Assembly (NCBI RefSeq): GCF_040448695.1
Contig: NZ_CP159307.1
Coordinates: 248,001-312,000, forward strand
Length of the DNA stretch: 64,000 nucleotides
Source: Dehalogenimonas sp. 4OHTPN
GTDB taxonomy: Bacteria; Chloroflexota; Dehalococcoidia; Dehalococcoidales; Dehalococcoidaceae
Reading direction: 5' to 3'
Made by a program: the position numbers and the translations under genes. The notes under the pieces are model-generated. The model did not search any database, was not told the origin of the DNA, and was given only the letters and a program-made list of their open reading frames with translations. Shown one piece after another: positions 47,518-57,716 of the stretch (its first letter is position 1; each line of letters starts with the position of its first letter).

Positions 47518-47569
47518 AAAAAATCAAGAACGCTGGTACTCCGGCAGAGAATGACCTCGACATTCCAGG

Positions 47570-47575
47570 TATAAT
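47570..47575 (+). promoter_or_regulatory. -10 box, leaderless arrangement (YdeI-like gene)
   Basis: TATAAT ends 6 nt before GTG 47582. Confidence 0.55.
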
Positions 47576-47581
47576 ATTCTT

Positions 47582-48157
47582 GTGTTGAATATTGAACCTC
47601 TGGTGTTTGCCGATGCCGCTGGATGGAAATCATGGCTAGCCGCCAATCATGATAAGGCTGGGGAAGCCTGGGTGGTCCACTACAAAGTTAAGAGCCCACG
47701 TTCAGGGCTCCGATACGGTGAGGCACTCAAAGAAGCCATCGCCTACGGTTGGATCGATGGCAAGATGAAGAGCCTGGATGGCGACCGTTTCATGCTGCGC
47801 TATACTCCGAGAAAGTCAAACAGCATTTGGTCTCAAAGAAACAAAGACATAGCTAACGGCCTGATCAGACAGGGCAAGATGGCGGAAGCGGGGATGGCTG
47901 CAGTCGAAGCAGCCAGGGCCAATGGCAAATGGGACAACGCTTATTCCAACCGGGCGGTTCTCGCTATCCCTGAAGATCTTCGACAAGCCCTGGAATTAGA
48001 CTTAGACAAGATCGCAGCGGTTAATTTCTTAAGCTTGCCAAACAGTTCCCGCAATATGTATATCCGCTGGGTCGAAAATGCCCGGACCGAGGGTACCAGG
48101 CGCCTCAGGATTACCCGGGTCGTTAGCCGGGCGCAAGACAATGTTAAACCCGGTTGA
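47582..48157 (+). CDS. YdeI/OmpD-associated family protein
   Basis: A 191-residue YdeI/OmdA protein. VHYKVKSPRSGLRYGEALKE, AIAYGWIDGKMKSLDGDRF and YTPRKSNSIWSQRNK are family signatures; the C-terminus has LPNSSRNMYIRWVENARTEG. The family protects against some bacteriocins in Salmonella, but its molecular role is unknown. The GTG start is 6 nt from a TATAAT box. A second protein with this domain type lies at 18320-18802. Confidence 0.88.
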   Translation: MLNIEPLVFADAAGWKSWLAANHDKAGEAWVVHYKVKSPRSGLRYGEALKEAIAYGWIDGKMKSLDGDRFMLRYTPRKSNSIWSQRNKDIANGLIRQGKMAEAGMAAVEAARANGKWDNAYSNRAVLAIPEDLRQALELDLDKIAAVNFLSLPNSSRNMYIRWVENARTEGTRRLRITRVVSRAQDNVKPG

Positions 48158-48174
48158 GCTTTGGGCAGGCAAGA

Positions 48175-49200
48175 TTACATAACACGTTTTAATCGTGGAT
48201 TCTCGGTGATCCCAGGGATTCTGCCGCGTTTGGCCACTGGTTTTCCGTCGATCTCGTGCAGGTCGGCGGTGTAGTCTATGGGTTTTGCCCCGGAAATATA
48301 ACTGCCGATACCGAAACCAGCCACCGGTGCCCCGAGCTCAATAAAATATCTGATACGGTCCGGGGTGATACCGCCGCTGACAAAGACGTCGACGTCAGAA
48401 TGTCCAACCTGGTCAAGCCGGGCGCGGACCTCCTTAACCAGTTCTGCGGTTACCCGGCCGCGCTCGACCGGCGTGTCGAGACGCACCGCCTTGAGTTTTT
48501 TGCCCAGAGCTGCAGCCACCCGCAGGCTCTCCTCTGCCTCATCCTTGAATGTATCGACCAGCGACACCCTGGACACGCCCGCGTCAATGTGTTTATCGAA
48601 AGCCAGTGTGGCTTTGACCGTGTCGCCCATGACGATGATTAAGGCGTGCGGCATAGTACCCGATGGTTCGATATCGGCCAGGCGCGCTCCCTCTACGCTG
48701 GAGCAACCCTTACAGCCGCCAACCAATGCCGCGTAGTCCATGCGCCCGGAAACGAACGGGTGAACGTGCCGCGCCCCGAAACTGATACAGGGGATTTGTC
48801 CGGCGGCCTGGGCGCATTCCCGGGCGGCGGTGGCCCAACCGGTGGAGTGGGCCAGGATGCCGCACATGGCCGTTTCATACAGGCCGAAGCTCTGGTAGGG
48901 CGCCTTGATGCGAAGCGCCACTTCCTTGGCGGTTACGGGATCGCCGTCAGACAGCGCCCAGACCTCGCGATTGTTTTTTGGCAAGACGCGGTCGAGCAGC
49001 GCCAGCGCTTCGTTCATGCCGCAGACCAACCCAGAGCCGTTGGGGAAAACCTCCATGACGACAACCGGGTTGATCTGTTCTTTCTTGAGAATGTCGATGG
49101 TGCGGTGAAAATAAACATCGGCCGAATCGCCGCTTAGTATGAGATCAGAGGGTGGGAACTTCGACCAGCGCCCGGCTTTATCGTTGGATGACGCAGCCAT
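48175..49200 (-). CDS. Nicotinate phosphoribosyltransferase
   Basis: A 341-residue type II PRTase. LSGDSADVYFHRTIDILKKE holds the N-terminal substrate motif, then ISFGARHVHPF, a phosphoribosyl-binding VFVSGGITPDRIRYF and GFGIGSYISG. It makes nicotinate mononucleotide from nicotinate for NAD salvage. The protein is short compared with PncB, as in the shorter archaeal-like branch. AAAGGGC lies upstream of the ATG. Confidence 0.92.
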   Translation of the reverse strand: MAASSNDKAGRWSKFPPSDLILSGDSADVYFHRTIDILKKEQINPVVVMEVFPNGSGLVCGMNEALALLDRVLPKNNREVWALSDGDPVTAKEVALRIKAPYQSFGLYETAMCGILAHSTGWATAARECAQAAGQIPCISFGARHVHPFVSGRMDYAALVGGCKGCSSVEGARLADIEPSGTMPHALIIVMGDTVKATLAFDKHIDAGVSRVSLVDTFKDEAEESLRVAAALGKKLKAVRLDTPVERGRVTAELVKEVRARLDQVGHSDVDVFVSGGITPDRIRYFIELGAPVAGFGIGSYISGAKPIDYTADLHEIDGKPVAKRGRIPGITENPRLKRVM

Positions 49201-49214
49201 ACATTCTGCCCTTT

Positions 49215-50750
49215 CTAGTGCAGGAAATGCCTGACGCCAGTGACTACCATGGCGATGCCGTTCTCATCCGCCGCCTTGATGGAGTCCTCGTCACGGATAG
49301 AGCCGCCGGGCTGGACGATGGCGGCAATCCCGGCTGCCGCAGCCTGGAGCACCGAATCGTTGAAAGGGAACATGGCGTCTGAGGCCATGACGCTGCCCTT
49401 AGCCTTCTCCCCGGCCCGCTTGACAGCGATGTCCACGCTGGTCACCCGGTTGGGCTGTCCGGCGCCCATGCCCAGCAGCATTTTATCCTTGACTAGCACG
49501 ATAGCGTTGGACTTGATGTGCTTCACCGCCCTGAAGGCGAAGCGCAGGTCCTCGTACTCTTCTTTAGTCGGTTCGCGCCTGGTTACCGGCTTCAGGGTAA
49601 TCTGGTCTTCCGGCAGGGCGTCGGCCTGCTGTACCAGCAATCCTCCCTTAACATGACGGTAATTGAGCGCCGGCTGCGTCTCTGCCGCCGGCAGCTTTGC
49701 CTTCAAGATGCGCAGGTCTTTGCGCTTCCTGAGGATTTCCAGTGCCGCTTCTTCGTAATCCGGGGCGATTGAGATTTCATAAAAGGTGCCGCGCATTGCC
49801 TCGGCCATCTCGGCGGTAAGTGTCCGATTGACTGCCACAATGCCGCCATAGGCTGATACCGGATCGCCTTCAAAAGCACGCTGATAAGCCTCAGCCACGT
49901 CATCCCGGCTGGCCAGGCCGCAGGGGTTGGTATGTTTGACTATGGCCACTGTCGGCGCCTCGAAATCGGTGGCCGTCGCCCAGGCGGCATCGGCGTCCAG
50001 GATGTTGTTGAAAGATAGTTCCTTGCCCCAGAGTTGCTCCGCCCACGTTATGCCGGTGTTCTGGCCGGCGCCGACGCGTTGTTCGGCGTAGAAGGCGGCG
50101 GGCTGGTGTGGATTCTCGCCGTAGCGCAGGCCGTAGCGCTTCTTGAGGGCGACAGTCATGTTGTCGGGGAAGCCGTCATTGCCCTGCCACAGGTACTGGG
50201 CGATAGCGGTATCGTACATCGCGGTGTGCTGGAAGGCTTTCTGAGCCAGACGCTTGCGGTCGTCGAGGGATAAGCCAGCGCCTTTGAGCTTGTCGATGAT
50301 TAATTGATAATCGAGCGGGTCGGTGACGATGATGACCCCGGGGAAATTCTTGGCTGAGGCGCGGATCATAGCCGGTCCGCCGATGTCGATATTCTCGATC
50401 GCTTCTTCCAGGCTGACGTTACCCTTGGACACGGTCTGGACAAATGGGTATAGGTTGACCACCACCATGTCAATAGGGGTGATGCCGCTTTTGACCAGTT
50501 GGGCCATGTGGTCCTCTTTATCGCGCCGCGCCAGGATGCCGCCATGAACCATGGGGTGCAGCGTCTTGACCCGGCCGTCGAGGATCTCCGGAAAACCGGT
50601 GATATCGGAGATAGAGTGCACCGGCACCCCGGCCGCGGCTAAGGATTTCTTGGTGCCGCCGGTCGAGAAGATCTCCCAACCCAGCTTTGACAACTCGTGA
50701 GCGAAACCTTCCAGGCCTGTCTTATCGGAGACGCTGAGGATAGCCCGCAT
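49215..50750 (-). CDS. purH: Bifunctional IMP cyclohydrolase/AICAR transformylase
   Basis: A 511-residue PurH. The IMP cyclohydrolase half begins MRAILSVSDKTGLEGFAHEL, and the transformylase half holds the KHTNPCG and YGENPHQ catalytic motifs (IVKHTNPCGLASRDDVAEAY; LRYGENPHQPAAFYAEQ). It catalyses the last two steps of purine synthesis. ATG 50750 follows GGAGGTCACC; a longer frame to 50774 lacks a ribosome site. purM lies 50 bp upstream on the same strand. Confidence 0.97.
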   Translation of the reverse strand: MRAILSVSDKTGLEGFAHELSKLGWEIFSTGGTKKSLAAAGVPVHSISDITGFPEILDGRVKTLHPMVHGGILARRDKEDHMAQLVKSGITPIDMVVVNLYPFVQTVSKGNVSLEEAIENIDIGGPAMIRASAKNFPGVIIVTDPLDYQLIIDKLKGAGLSLDDRKRLAQKAFQHTAMYDTAIAQYLWQGNDGFPDNMTVALKKRYGLRYGENPHQPAAFYAEQRVGAGQNTGITWAEQLWGKELSFNNILDADAAWATATDFEAPTVAIVKHTNPCGLASRDDVAEAYQRAFEGDPVSAYGGIVAVNRTLTAEMAEAMRGTFYEISIAPDYEEAALEILRKRKDLRILKAKLPAAETQPALNYRHVKGGLLVQQADALPEDQITLKPVTRREPTKEEYEDLRFAFRAVKHIKSNAIVLVKDKMLLGMGAGQPNRVTSVDIAVKRAGEKAKGSVMASDAMFPFNDSVLQAAAAGIAAIVQPGGSIRDEDSIKAADENGIAMVVTGVRHFLH

Positions 50751-50803
50751 GGTGACCTCCAGCCAGTTATTCAAATTATGTCGCGCATCAACACGACATA
50801 AAG

Positions 50804-51817
50804 TTATTCGATGATGACCCAGCCTTTGCCCGTGTCCGCGGTGACCTCGCCGATGATTTTGGCTTCCGGCATCGCCGCGAGGAGCGGCGCGACCTTGGCC
50901 GGATCAGCAAAGATCGTCATGCCGATGCCCATGTTGAACACGCGGTACATTTCGGCGTCGGCCACGTTGCCCAGGTCCTGAATGAGCTCGAAAATCGGCA
51001 GAATATCCCAGGAGCCCTTGTTTATGCGGACGGCGGTGCCCGGCGGCAGGGTGCGGGGGATGTTGTCAGTAAAGCCCCCTCCGGTAATGTGGGCTAAACC
51101 CTTGACATCACCAAGCACCGGCTTCAAATCAGCCAGGTAAGAGCGGTGAGGCTTGAGCAGCGCCTCGCCGACCGGGGTGTCCAGGGTGGAGTAGCGGGCA
51201 GCCATCGCCGAAGGCGACTCACCTAGGACCTTCCTGGCCAGAGAATAGCCGTTGGTATGCAGCCCCGTAGACGGCAAACCCAGGACGGCATCGCCTGGTC
51301 TGATCGACCTGCCGTGAAGGATGCGATCCTTCTCGACGATACCGACGATGAAGCCGGCCAGGTCGTAGTCGTTGCCGTGATACAGGCCGGGCATTTCAGC
51401 CGTCTCGCCGCCGACGAGGGCGCAGGAAACCTCTTGACATGCTATGGACAGGCCTTTGACAACGTCGGCCACTATCACCGGGTCGAGCTTGCCCATGGCG
51501 ATATAATCGAGGAAGAAAAGCGGCTCGGCGCCGCAAGTCAGGATATCGTCGACGCTGTGGTTGACGATGTCAATACCCACCGTGTCATGTTTGCCCATCG
51601 CCGCGGCGATCTTCAGCTTGGTGCCGACGCCGTCGCAGCTGGAGACAAGCACCGGTTTATCGAAGCCTGACGGCAATTCGAACATCCCGCCGAAAAACCC
51701 CGGACCTCCCAACACCCCCGGGGTGAAGGTGGCTTTAGCCAGCTCCTTAATCCGTTCTTTAGCCTGGGCTGCGGCGTCGATGGACACGCCGGCGGCGGCG
51801 TAAGCGTCCTGTTTGAT
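50804..51817 (-). CDS. purM: Phosphoribosylformylglycinamidine cyclo-ligase PurM
   Basis: About 337 residues. GGFGG-like ATP binding appears as GVLGGPGFFGG, followed by VSSCDGVGTKLKIA, ALVGGETAEMPG and LAHITGGGFTDNIPR. It makes AIR from FGAM. The first standard start (GTG 51787) would delete the conserved N-terminal DAYAAAGVSIDA. In frame upstream is an ATC codon at 51815-51817, 7 nt after AAGGAG, and a matching promoter (51845-51873) fits it. AUC initiation is proposed. Confidence 0.93.
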   Translation of the reverse strand: MKQDAYAAAGVSIDAAAQAKERIKELAKATFTPGVLGGPGFFGGMFELPSGFDKPVLVSSCDGVGTKLKIAAAMGKHDTVGIDIVNHSVDDILTCGAEPLFFLDYIAMGKLDPVIVADVVKGLSIACQEVSCALVGGETAEMPGLYHGNDYDLAGFIVGIVEKDRILHGRSIRPGDAVLGLPSTGLHTNGYSLARKVLGESPSAMAARYSTLDTPVGEALLKPHRSYLADLKPVLGDVKGLAHITGGGFTDNIPRTLPPGTAVRINKGSWDILPIFELIQDLGNVADAEMYRVFNMGIGMTIFADPAKVAPLLAAMPEAKIIGEVTADTGKGWVIIE

Positions 51818-51844
51818 GGAATTTCTCCTTGGAATGATGCCGAA

Positions 51845-51873
51845 ATGATAGCATCAACAGCCACAAGCCGCAA
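51845..51873 (-). promoter_or_regulatory. Promoter of purM
   Basis: Minus-strand TTGCGG (51868-51873), 17-nt spacer and extended -10 TGC-TATCAT (51845-51850). Predicted leader about 20 nt to the ATC codon. Confidence 0.5.
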
Positions 51874-51977
51874 TTCACAAACTGGCGGCCAAGACGACAG
51901 ATTTTCTGCACCTGGCCATGCCGGCGAGGATAAGTTGCTGATAGAAAAAGGTGATTGTTGTTCAGCGAGACCAAAAT

Positions 51978-52008
51978 TAACATCATAGTATTAAGAAAGG
52001 TGATGTTA
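51978..52008. promoter_or_regulatory. Dyad upstream of the cbpA-hspR-clpC operon
   Basis: Arms TAACATCA (51978-51985) and TGATGTTA (52001-52008) with a 15-nt spacer. It adjoins the probable -35 (TTGGAC, 52010) and -10 (TACAAT, 52035-52040). It is a candidate heat-shock operator. Confidence 0.5.
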
Positions 52009-52071
52009 GTTGGACAAAAAAGCTAGACTGCTGGTACAATGAATCATTGATAATCGTTGAAAAGAGGGCAT

Positions 52072-53001
52072 ATGGCCGCTAAGGACTACTACGGCACCCT
52101 CGGCATCGGGCGGGCAGCCACCGCCGACGAGATAAAAAAAGCTTTTCGCAAGCTGGCTCGAAAATATCATCCGGACGTGAATCCGGGCGATAAAGCCGCC
52201 GAAGCCAAGTTCAAAGAGATCAACGAGGCTCACGAGGTATTGTCGGACAAAGAAAAACGCGCCAAATATGATAAATACGGTGAGAATTGGCAGCATGCCG
52301 AAGCTTATGAGAAAGCCGGCGCCGGCTTTCACCAGTACGAGGGAACCCAAAATCCGTTCGGGGGGTTTGAATATCGTACTTCAGGCGGCCCGTTCACCGG
52401 ATCTTATTCTGGCGACGACGTCGGGGATATTTTTGAGCAGATTCTGCGGGGCGGGGGTGGCCGCCGCCGGCCGCGCCGGGGCGAAGACGTTGATTACGAG
52501 GTTGAGGTAACGCTGGAAGAAGCCTACCACGGCACCCAGCGTACCCTGGCGATGCAGGGGGCCAAAGCCGAGAAGCTGGAAATCAAAATTCCAGCCGGCG
52601 TAACCACCGGCTCTAAGGTGCGTCTGGCCGGAAAAGGCGGAGAGGGTTCCGGGGGCGGGCCTCGGGGCGATTTGTATTTAGTGGTGAAGGTAACACCGCA
52701 CAGCCGATTCGAGCGCAAGGAGGATGACCTTCACGTCACTGTTGATCTTCCGCTCTACACCGCAATACTGGGCGGCGAAATCCACGTGCCCACAATTAAA
52801 GGTAAGAATCTGGCTTTGAGGATTCCACCCGGGACTCAAAATGGCCGGACGATTAAACTTGCTGGGCAGGGCATGCCGCATCTTGGCCGGACAGGCACCG
52901 GCGACCTGATCGCCCGGGTGAATGTTGTTCTGCCCACAAATTTGACAGGCCGGGAAAAAGAACTATTCACTGAACTATCGAAGTTAAGCGCCTCTAACTG
53001 A
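52072..53001 (+). CDS. DnaJ-class co-chaperone (CbpA-like)
   Basis: A 309-residue class II DnaJ. The J domain (residues about 4-66) holds YHPDVNPGD, so the HPD motif is intact; a Gly/Phe-rich linker follows ([18 protein letters not shown]), then two C-terminal beta domains without zinc fingers. It stimulates a DnaK partner, not present here. ATG 52072 follows AGAGGG and is preferred to a TTG at 52057. It leads the cbpA-hspR-clpC operon. Confidence 0.93.
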   Translation: MAAKDYYGTLGIGRAATADEIKKAFRKLARKYHPDVNPGDKAAEAKFKEINEAHEVLSDKEKRAKYDKYGENWQHAEAYEKAGAGFHQYEGTQNPFGGFEYRTSGGPFTGSYSGDDVGDIFEQILRGGGGRRRPRRGEDVDYEVEVTLEEAYHGTQRTLAMQGAKAEKLEIKIPAGVTTGSKVRLAGKGGEGSGGGPRGDLYLVVKVTPHSRFERKEDDLHVTVDLPLYTAILGGEIHVPTIKGKNLALRIPPGTQNGRTIKLAGQGMPHLGRTGTGDLIARVNVVLPTNLTGREKELFTELSKLSASN

Positions 53002-53019
53002 CCCGGGGGGAGGAAAAAA

Positions 53020-53334
53020 TTGAACGAAGAAAGATACCGCCCACGCTACGTCATCCACGTAGCCGCCGAACTTATCGGAGTTAAGACGCATACCCTGCGG
53101 TACTATGAACGCTCCGGGCTGGTGAAGCCGAAGCGTTCATCCGGCAACATCCGCCTCTACTCAGAGAGCGATATTGAGACCCTGCGCCGGGTACGGAGCC
53201 TGATGGAAGACCTGGGTGTGAACCTGGCCGGAGTAGAAGTGATCACCAACATGCTGTTGAAGATGAATGATCTGATCAAGGAAAACGAGAAGCTGCGCTC
53301 CCAACTCACTCGGCTTCAAGAGGGGAATATATAA
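53020..53334 (+). CDS. hspR: MerR-family heat-shock regulator (HspR-like)
   Basis: A 104-residue MerR-type protein. The helix-turn-helix is in VIHVAAELIGVKTHTLRYYE and the wing in SSGNIRLYSESDIETLRRV; a C-terminal coiled coil follows. HspR represses dnaK/clp-type operons in actinobacteria and others, and genomic placement between a DnaJ and a Clp ATPase supports this. The start is TTG with GGGGAGG at 53006-53012. The stop overlaps the clpC ATG by one base (TAATG). Confidence 0.88.
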   Translation: MNEERYRPRYVIHVAAELIGVKTHTLRYYERSGLVKPKRSSGNIRLYSESDIETLRRVRSLMEDLGVNLAGVEVITNMLLKMNDLIKENEKLRSQLTRLQEGNI

Positions 53335-55829
53335 TGCGACAGGAAAAATTCACCGAACAGGCGCAGGAGGCAGTCGCTTCCTCTCAACAGCTGGTTCGCC
53401 AGTACCAGCATAACCAGTGGGATGTCGAACATCTGCTGCTGGCGTTGCTCGGGCAGGAGAAAGGTCTGGTCGGGGAGATAATCAAAGAACTCGGCGCCGA
53501 TGCTGACGCCATAAAAACCGAGGTTGATGCTGTGCTGTCCAAGGTTCCTAAACTGGGCTACGACGCCCAGCAGATCTATCCTACGCCGCGGATCCAGCAG
53601 GTTGGGCTGGAGGCATCTCAGGAGGCTCAGCGCCTGAAGGATGAATTCATTGGGACGGAGCATATATTCATCGCTATCGCCAGCGAAGCGAAAGGTGTTT
53701 CGGCGGCTATTCTGAGAAGCTTCGGCATCGATAAAGAGAAGGTTTATATCGCGCTGCAGAAGATTCGCGGCAGCCACCGGGTGACCGACGCCCGGGCTGA
53801 GAGTAAATACCGTTCGCTGGCTAAATACTCGCGTGATCTGAATGAGATGGCTGAACAGGGCAAGCTGGATCCAGTGATCGGCCGGGAGGCGGAGATCAGG
53901 CGGGTGATGCAGATCATCACCCGGCGGACCAAAAATAATCCTGTCATCGTCGGCGAAGCCGGCGTCGGTAAAACCGCGATAGCCGAGGGCGTTGCCCTGA
54001 AAATTGTTTCCGGAGACGTACCCTCCTCATTGAAAGGACGCAGGGTAGTTGCCCTTGATATGGGTGCGCTTCTGGCTGGAGCCAAGTTCCGGGGCGAATT
54101 TGAGGAGCGGTTGAAGGCGGTGATGGACGAGGCCCGCTCATCGCAGGGCGAGATCATCCTGTTTATCGATGAGATACACACCCTGGTAGGCGCCGGGGCG
54201 ACCGAAGGGGCTTTGGATGCCAGCAATATGCTCAAGCCGGCTCTGGCCCGGGGTGAGCTGCAGGTTATCGGCGCCACCACCTCGGATGATTATCGTAAAT
54301 ACATTGAAAAAGACAAGGCTCTGGAGCGGCGCCTGCAGCCGGTGTTCGTTGACGAACCCGGAATCGAAGACGCTATCGAAATTCTCAAAGGGTTGAGGCC
54401 CCGGTATGAAGCCCACCACAAGATTAAAATCTCTGATGAGGCTTTGGATGCGGCGGTTCGCTTGTCTCAGCGGTATGTCACCGATCGTCATCTGCCGGAT
54501 AAAGCTATAGACCTGATCGATGAGGCTGCCTCAAAGTTGCGTCTCGATTTGGAAAGCACGCCGCCGGCTATCCGCGAACTGGAGAACAAAGTGCAGCAGC
54601 TTCAATCGGAGGAAGAAGCCGCCTCACAGCGTAATGATTACCCCGCCGCCGCTAATGCCCGGAGCGAGTGGCTTCGCCTTGACGATGAATATAAAAAAGA
54701 ACGAGAAGCCTGGGTCGCCAGAGAGAAGATATCCGGTGAAGTCAACGCCGAACATATCGCTGGTCTTATCGCCGCCGCCACCGGCATCCCGGTGTCCCAG
54801 ATGTTGGAGGCCGAAGCCCAGAAGCTGGTGCACATGGAAGACCGCATTCACGAAAGGTTCGTTGACCAGAACGAAGCCGTGGTCGCCATCTCTGAGGCTA
54901 TCCGCCGCTCCCGGGCTGGCCTCAAAGATCCGCGCCGCCCCATCGGCAGTTTCCTTTTCCTGGGGCCGACCGGCGTTGGCAAGACCGAACTGGCTCGGTC
55001 GCTGGCCTGGTTCCTGTTCGGTGACGAGACGGCCATGGTCCGCATTGATATGTCGGAATACCAGGAGCGCCATACCGTGTCGCGCATGATCGGCGCCCCG
55101 CCCGGCTATATCGGCTTCGAAGAGGGCGGCCAGCTTACCGAAGCGGTTAGAAAGCGGCCTTACCGGGTTATCCTGCTGGATGAAATTGAGAAAGCCCACC
55201 CGGAAGTCTTCAACGCCCTGCTGCAGCTGCTGGACGACGGCCGCCTAACCGACGGCCACGGACGTACGGTTGACTTTAAGAACACCGTGGTGATCATGAC
55301 AAGCAACGCCGGTGTTGAAACTATCCGGCGGGAATCTAAACTCGGATTCGTCACCGCCGCCGGCGGCGACGGCAGAGAAAACTATGACCGCATGCGTGAC
55401 AAGGTCATGGCCGAAGTGCGCAAGGCGTTCAGGCCGGAGTTTTTGAACCGGGTTGACGAGATCATCGTCTTCCACGAACTTGGCCAGGAGCAGTTGCGGC
55501 ACATTGTTGATCTGATGGCCCGCGAAGTCGAACAGAGACTGGAAGACCTTGAAATCGGGTTGGAGATCACTGAGTCGGCTAAAGGATGGCTGGCAAAAGC
55601 GGGGTACGACCCGGTTTACGGCGCCCGGCCGCTGCGCCGCGCCATCGAAAAACATGTCGAGAACCCGCTGGCGACGCGCATTCTGAAGGGTGATTTCAAG
55701 GAAGGCTCAACGGTCATCGTCGATGTCGAAGCCGAGGAATTGACCTTCAAATCCAAGAGCGATGAAGCGCCTCCGGCTAAAGTCAGCCGCAAGAAATGCC
55801 GCAACGTTAAAGCTGACCCAACCGGGTAA
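53334..55829 (+). CDS. clpC: AAA+ Clp ATPase, ClpC type
   Basis: An 831-residue HSP100. The N-domain is a double Clp_N; AAA+ 1 has Walker A GEAGVGKT near residue 205 and Walker [13 protein letters not shown]+ 2 has GPTGVGKT and VILLDEIEK. The middle domain is short (about residues 400-470), and the second AAA+ has the ClpP-binding loop KLGFVTAAG, so the protein is of ClpC type, not ClpB. It probably unfolds substrates for ClpP, whose gene is not here. Cotranscribed with hspR. Confidence 0.93.
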   Translation: MRQEKFTEQAQEAVASSQQLVRQYQHNQWDVEHLLLALLGQEKGLVGEIIKELGADADAIKTEVDAVLSKVPKLGYDAQQIYPTPRIQQVGLEASQEAQRLKDEFIGTEHIFIAIASEAKGVSAAILRSFGIDKEKVYIALQKIRGSHRVTDARAESKYRSLAKYSRDLNEMAEQGKLDPVIGREAEIRRVMQIITRRTKNNPVIVGEAGVGKTAIAEGVALKIVSGDVPSSLKGRRVVALDMGALLAGAKFRGEFEERLKAVMDEARSSQGEIILFIDEIHTLVGAGATEGALDASNMLKPALARGELQVIGATTSDDYRKYIEKDKALERRLQPVFVDEPGIEDAIEILKGLRPRYEAHHKIKISDEALDAAVRLSQRYVTDRHLPDKAIDLIDEAASKLRLDLESTPPAIRELENKVQQLQSEEEAASQRNDYPAAANARSEWLRLDDEYKKEREAWVAREKISGEVNAEHIAGLIAAATGIPVSQMLEAEAQKLVHMEDRIHERFVDQNEAVVAISEAIRRSRAGLKDPRRPIGSFLFLGPTGVGKTELARSLAWFLFGDETAMVRIDMSEYQERHTVSRMIGAPPGYIGFEEGGQLTEAVRKRPYRVILLDEIEKAHPEVFNALLQLLDDGRLTDGHGRTVDFKNTVVIMTSNAGVETIRRESKLGFVTAAGGDGRENYDRMRDKVMAEVRKAFRPEFLNRVDEIIVFHELGQEQLRHIVDLMAREVEQRLEDLEIGLEITESAKGWLAKAGYDPVYGARPLRRAIEKHVENPLATRILKGDFKEGSTVIVDVEAEELTFKSKSDEAPPAKVSRKKCRNVKADPTG

Positions 55830-55847
55830 GGCGTGGTGAGTGTCGAG

Positions 55848-55886
55848 AGCCGGCAGCCTGTCCCCAGGGCTGCCGGCTAAGTTTTT
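55848..55886 (+). terminator. Intrinsic terminator of cbpA-hspR-clpC
   Basis: An 11-bp stem AGCCGGCAGCC/GGCTGCCGGCT followed by AAG and a run of five T. Confidence 0.85.
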
Positions 55887-55917
55887 CCAAGCAGGCATAA
55901 CCGCTTCCGCAAAGGTG

Positions 55918-55946
55918 TTGACAACCCAAATCCCTGAATCTATAAT
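55918..55946 (+). promoter_or_regulatory. Consensus sigma-70-type promoter of pyrG
   Basis: Perfect TTGACA (55918-55923), 17-nt spacer, perfect TATAAT (55941-55946). The predicted leader is about 78 nt. Confidence 0.8.
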
Positions 55947-56030
55947 ACGGCACGGGCTTGAACAAGTCCGCCCCGCAGCTATTCCGCATGACACACCAAA
56001 TCCCATTCATAAATTCGAGCATGCTTTTGG

Positions 56031-57668
56031 ATGACTAAATACATCTTCGTCACCGGCGGCGTGGTCAGCTCGGTCGGCAAGGGCATCACCGTCGCCAGCA
56101 TCGGCACCGTTCTCAAGAGCCGCGGCATTTCCGTCTCCGTCCAGAAGCTGGATCCATACTTAAACGTCGATCCCGGCACCATGTCCCCGTACCAGCACGG
56201 CGAGGTTTTTGTCACCGGCGACGGCGCCGAAACCGATCTCGATCTGGGTAACTATGAACGGTTCATTGATATTGACCTGACCGCCGAATCCAATACCACC
56301 TCAGGCCAGGTGTATTCAGCCGTCATCGCCAAAGAGCGGCGCGGCGATTTTCTAGGCGGTACCATCCAGGTCGTGCCCCACCTCACCGGCGAGATTAAAG
56401 ACCGCTTCCGAAAACTGGCGGAAAAATCCAAAGCCGACGTGCTCCTTATCGAGGTCGGCGGCACCGTCGGCGATATCGAAGGCCAGCCCTTCCTTGAGGC
56501 GATCCGCCAGATGCGCAAAGACGTCGGCCGCGACAACGTGCTGTACGTCCATGTGACCCTTCTTCCTTATATAGGGCCTACCCAGGAGCTCAAGACCAAA
56601 CCGACCCAGCACAGCGTTAACGAACTGCGGCGCATCGGCATTCAGCCGGACGTTATCGTCTGCCGCTCTGACATTCCCATCCCCGAAGCCATCCGCGACA
56701 AAATCTCGCTCTTCTGCGACGTTGACCGCGAAGCGGTCATCTTCTGCCCGACGGTTAATTCGATCTATGAAGTGCCCCTGGTACTGGAATCCGAAGGCCT
56801 GGGCGACTTCATGGTCCGCAAGCTGGATTTGAAAGCCCACCCGCCGCAGCTCGACTCGTGGCGGGAGATGGTATCCTGCTTCAGCGGCGCCTGCGAAACC
56901 GTCCGCATCGCCCTGGTCGGCAAATACGTCGAACTGAAAGACGCCTATTACTCAGTGCGGGAAGCGCTCACCCACGCCGCCATGCATCACGGCCGGAAGC
57001 TCCAGATTGACTGGGTGCAGTCGGAAGACCTGGAGCGCCCCGGCGGCGAAAAGCTGCTGGAACATGCCCAGGGCATTATTGTCCCCGGCGGCTTCGGCGA
57101 CCGCGGCATCGAAGGCATGATCAAGGCAGCCGAGTACGCCCGGGTTCATAAAGTGCCCTACTTCGGCCTGTGCCTGGGCCTGCAGATAATGGTCATCGAA
57201 TTCGGCCGCCACGTGCTGTCAGCCGCCCGCGCCAACTCCACCGAGTTCGACGCCGGCACCGCCCACCCGGTCATCGACATCATGCCGGAACAGAAGGTGG
57301 TTTGCGGCAAGGGCGGCACCATGAGGCTGGGCAACTGGCCGTGCCAGGTAGTGCCCGGCACCAAAGCCGCCGCGGCTTACGGCCAGGAGCTCGTTTATGA
57401 GCGCCACCGCCACCGCTTCGAGTTCAACAACCGCTACCTTGACAGCTACCGCGCCGCCGGCATGGTCTTCTCCGGCCTGTCGCCGGACCGCAAGCTGGTG
57501 GAGGTCTGTGAGCTGGCCGATCACCCGTGGATGGTGGCCTGCCAGTTCCACCCGGAGTTCACCTCGCGGCCCGGCCGGCCGCAGCCGCTGTTCCGGGACT
57601 TCATCGGCGCTGCCAAAGGCGTGCTGCGGGAGGGGTCGCAGGCGGCGCTGCCGCTTTCCACCGATTAG
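56031..57668 (+). CDS. pyrG: CTP synthase
   Basis: A 545-residue PyrG. The synthetase domain begins [20 protein letters not shown] and carries [14 protein letters not shown]; the glutaminase domain carries the nucleophile in [10 protein letters not shown] (Cys near residue 380) and the catalytic His-Glu in [11 protein letters not shown]. It aminates UTP to CTP. Transcribed from a consensus promoter with a leader of about 78 nt; no clear Shine-Dalgarno site precedes the ATG. Transaldolase and rho follow on the same strand. Confidence 0.97.
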   Translation: MTKYIFVTGGVVSSVGKGITVASIGTVLKSRGISVSVQKLDPYLNVDPGTMSPYQHGEVFVTGDGAETDLDLGNYERFIDIDLTAESNTTSGQVYSAVIAKERRGDFLGGTIQVVPHLTGEIKDRFRKLAEKSKADVLLIEVGGTVGDIEGQPFLEAIRQMRKDVGRDNVLYVHVTLLPYIGPTQELKTKPTQHSVNELRRIGIQPDVIVCRSDIPIPEAIRDKISLFCDVDREAVIFCPTVNSIYEVPLVLESEGLGDFMVRKLDLKAHPPQLDSWREMVSCFSGACETVRIALVGKYVELKDAYYSVREALTHAAMHHGRKLQIDWVQSEDLERPGGEKLLEHAQGIIVPGGFGDRGIEGMIKAAEYARVHKVPYFGLCLGLQIMVIEFGRHVLSAARANSTEFDAGTAHPVIDIMPEQKVVCGKGGTMRLGNWPCQVVPGTKAAAAYGQELVYERHRHRFEFNNRYLDSYRAAGMVFSGLSPDRKLVEVCELADHPWMVACQFHPEFTSRPGRPQPLFRDFIGAAKGVLREGSQAALPLSTD

Positions 57669-57716
57669 GAAGTTAAGCCGCGCCGTATTACTTTTTAATT
57701 TCAGCAGGAGTTTTCA

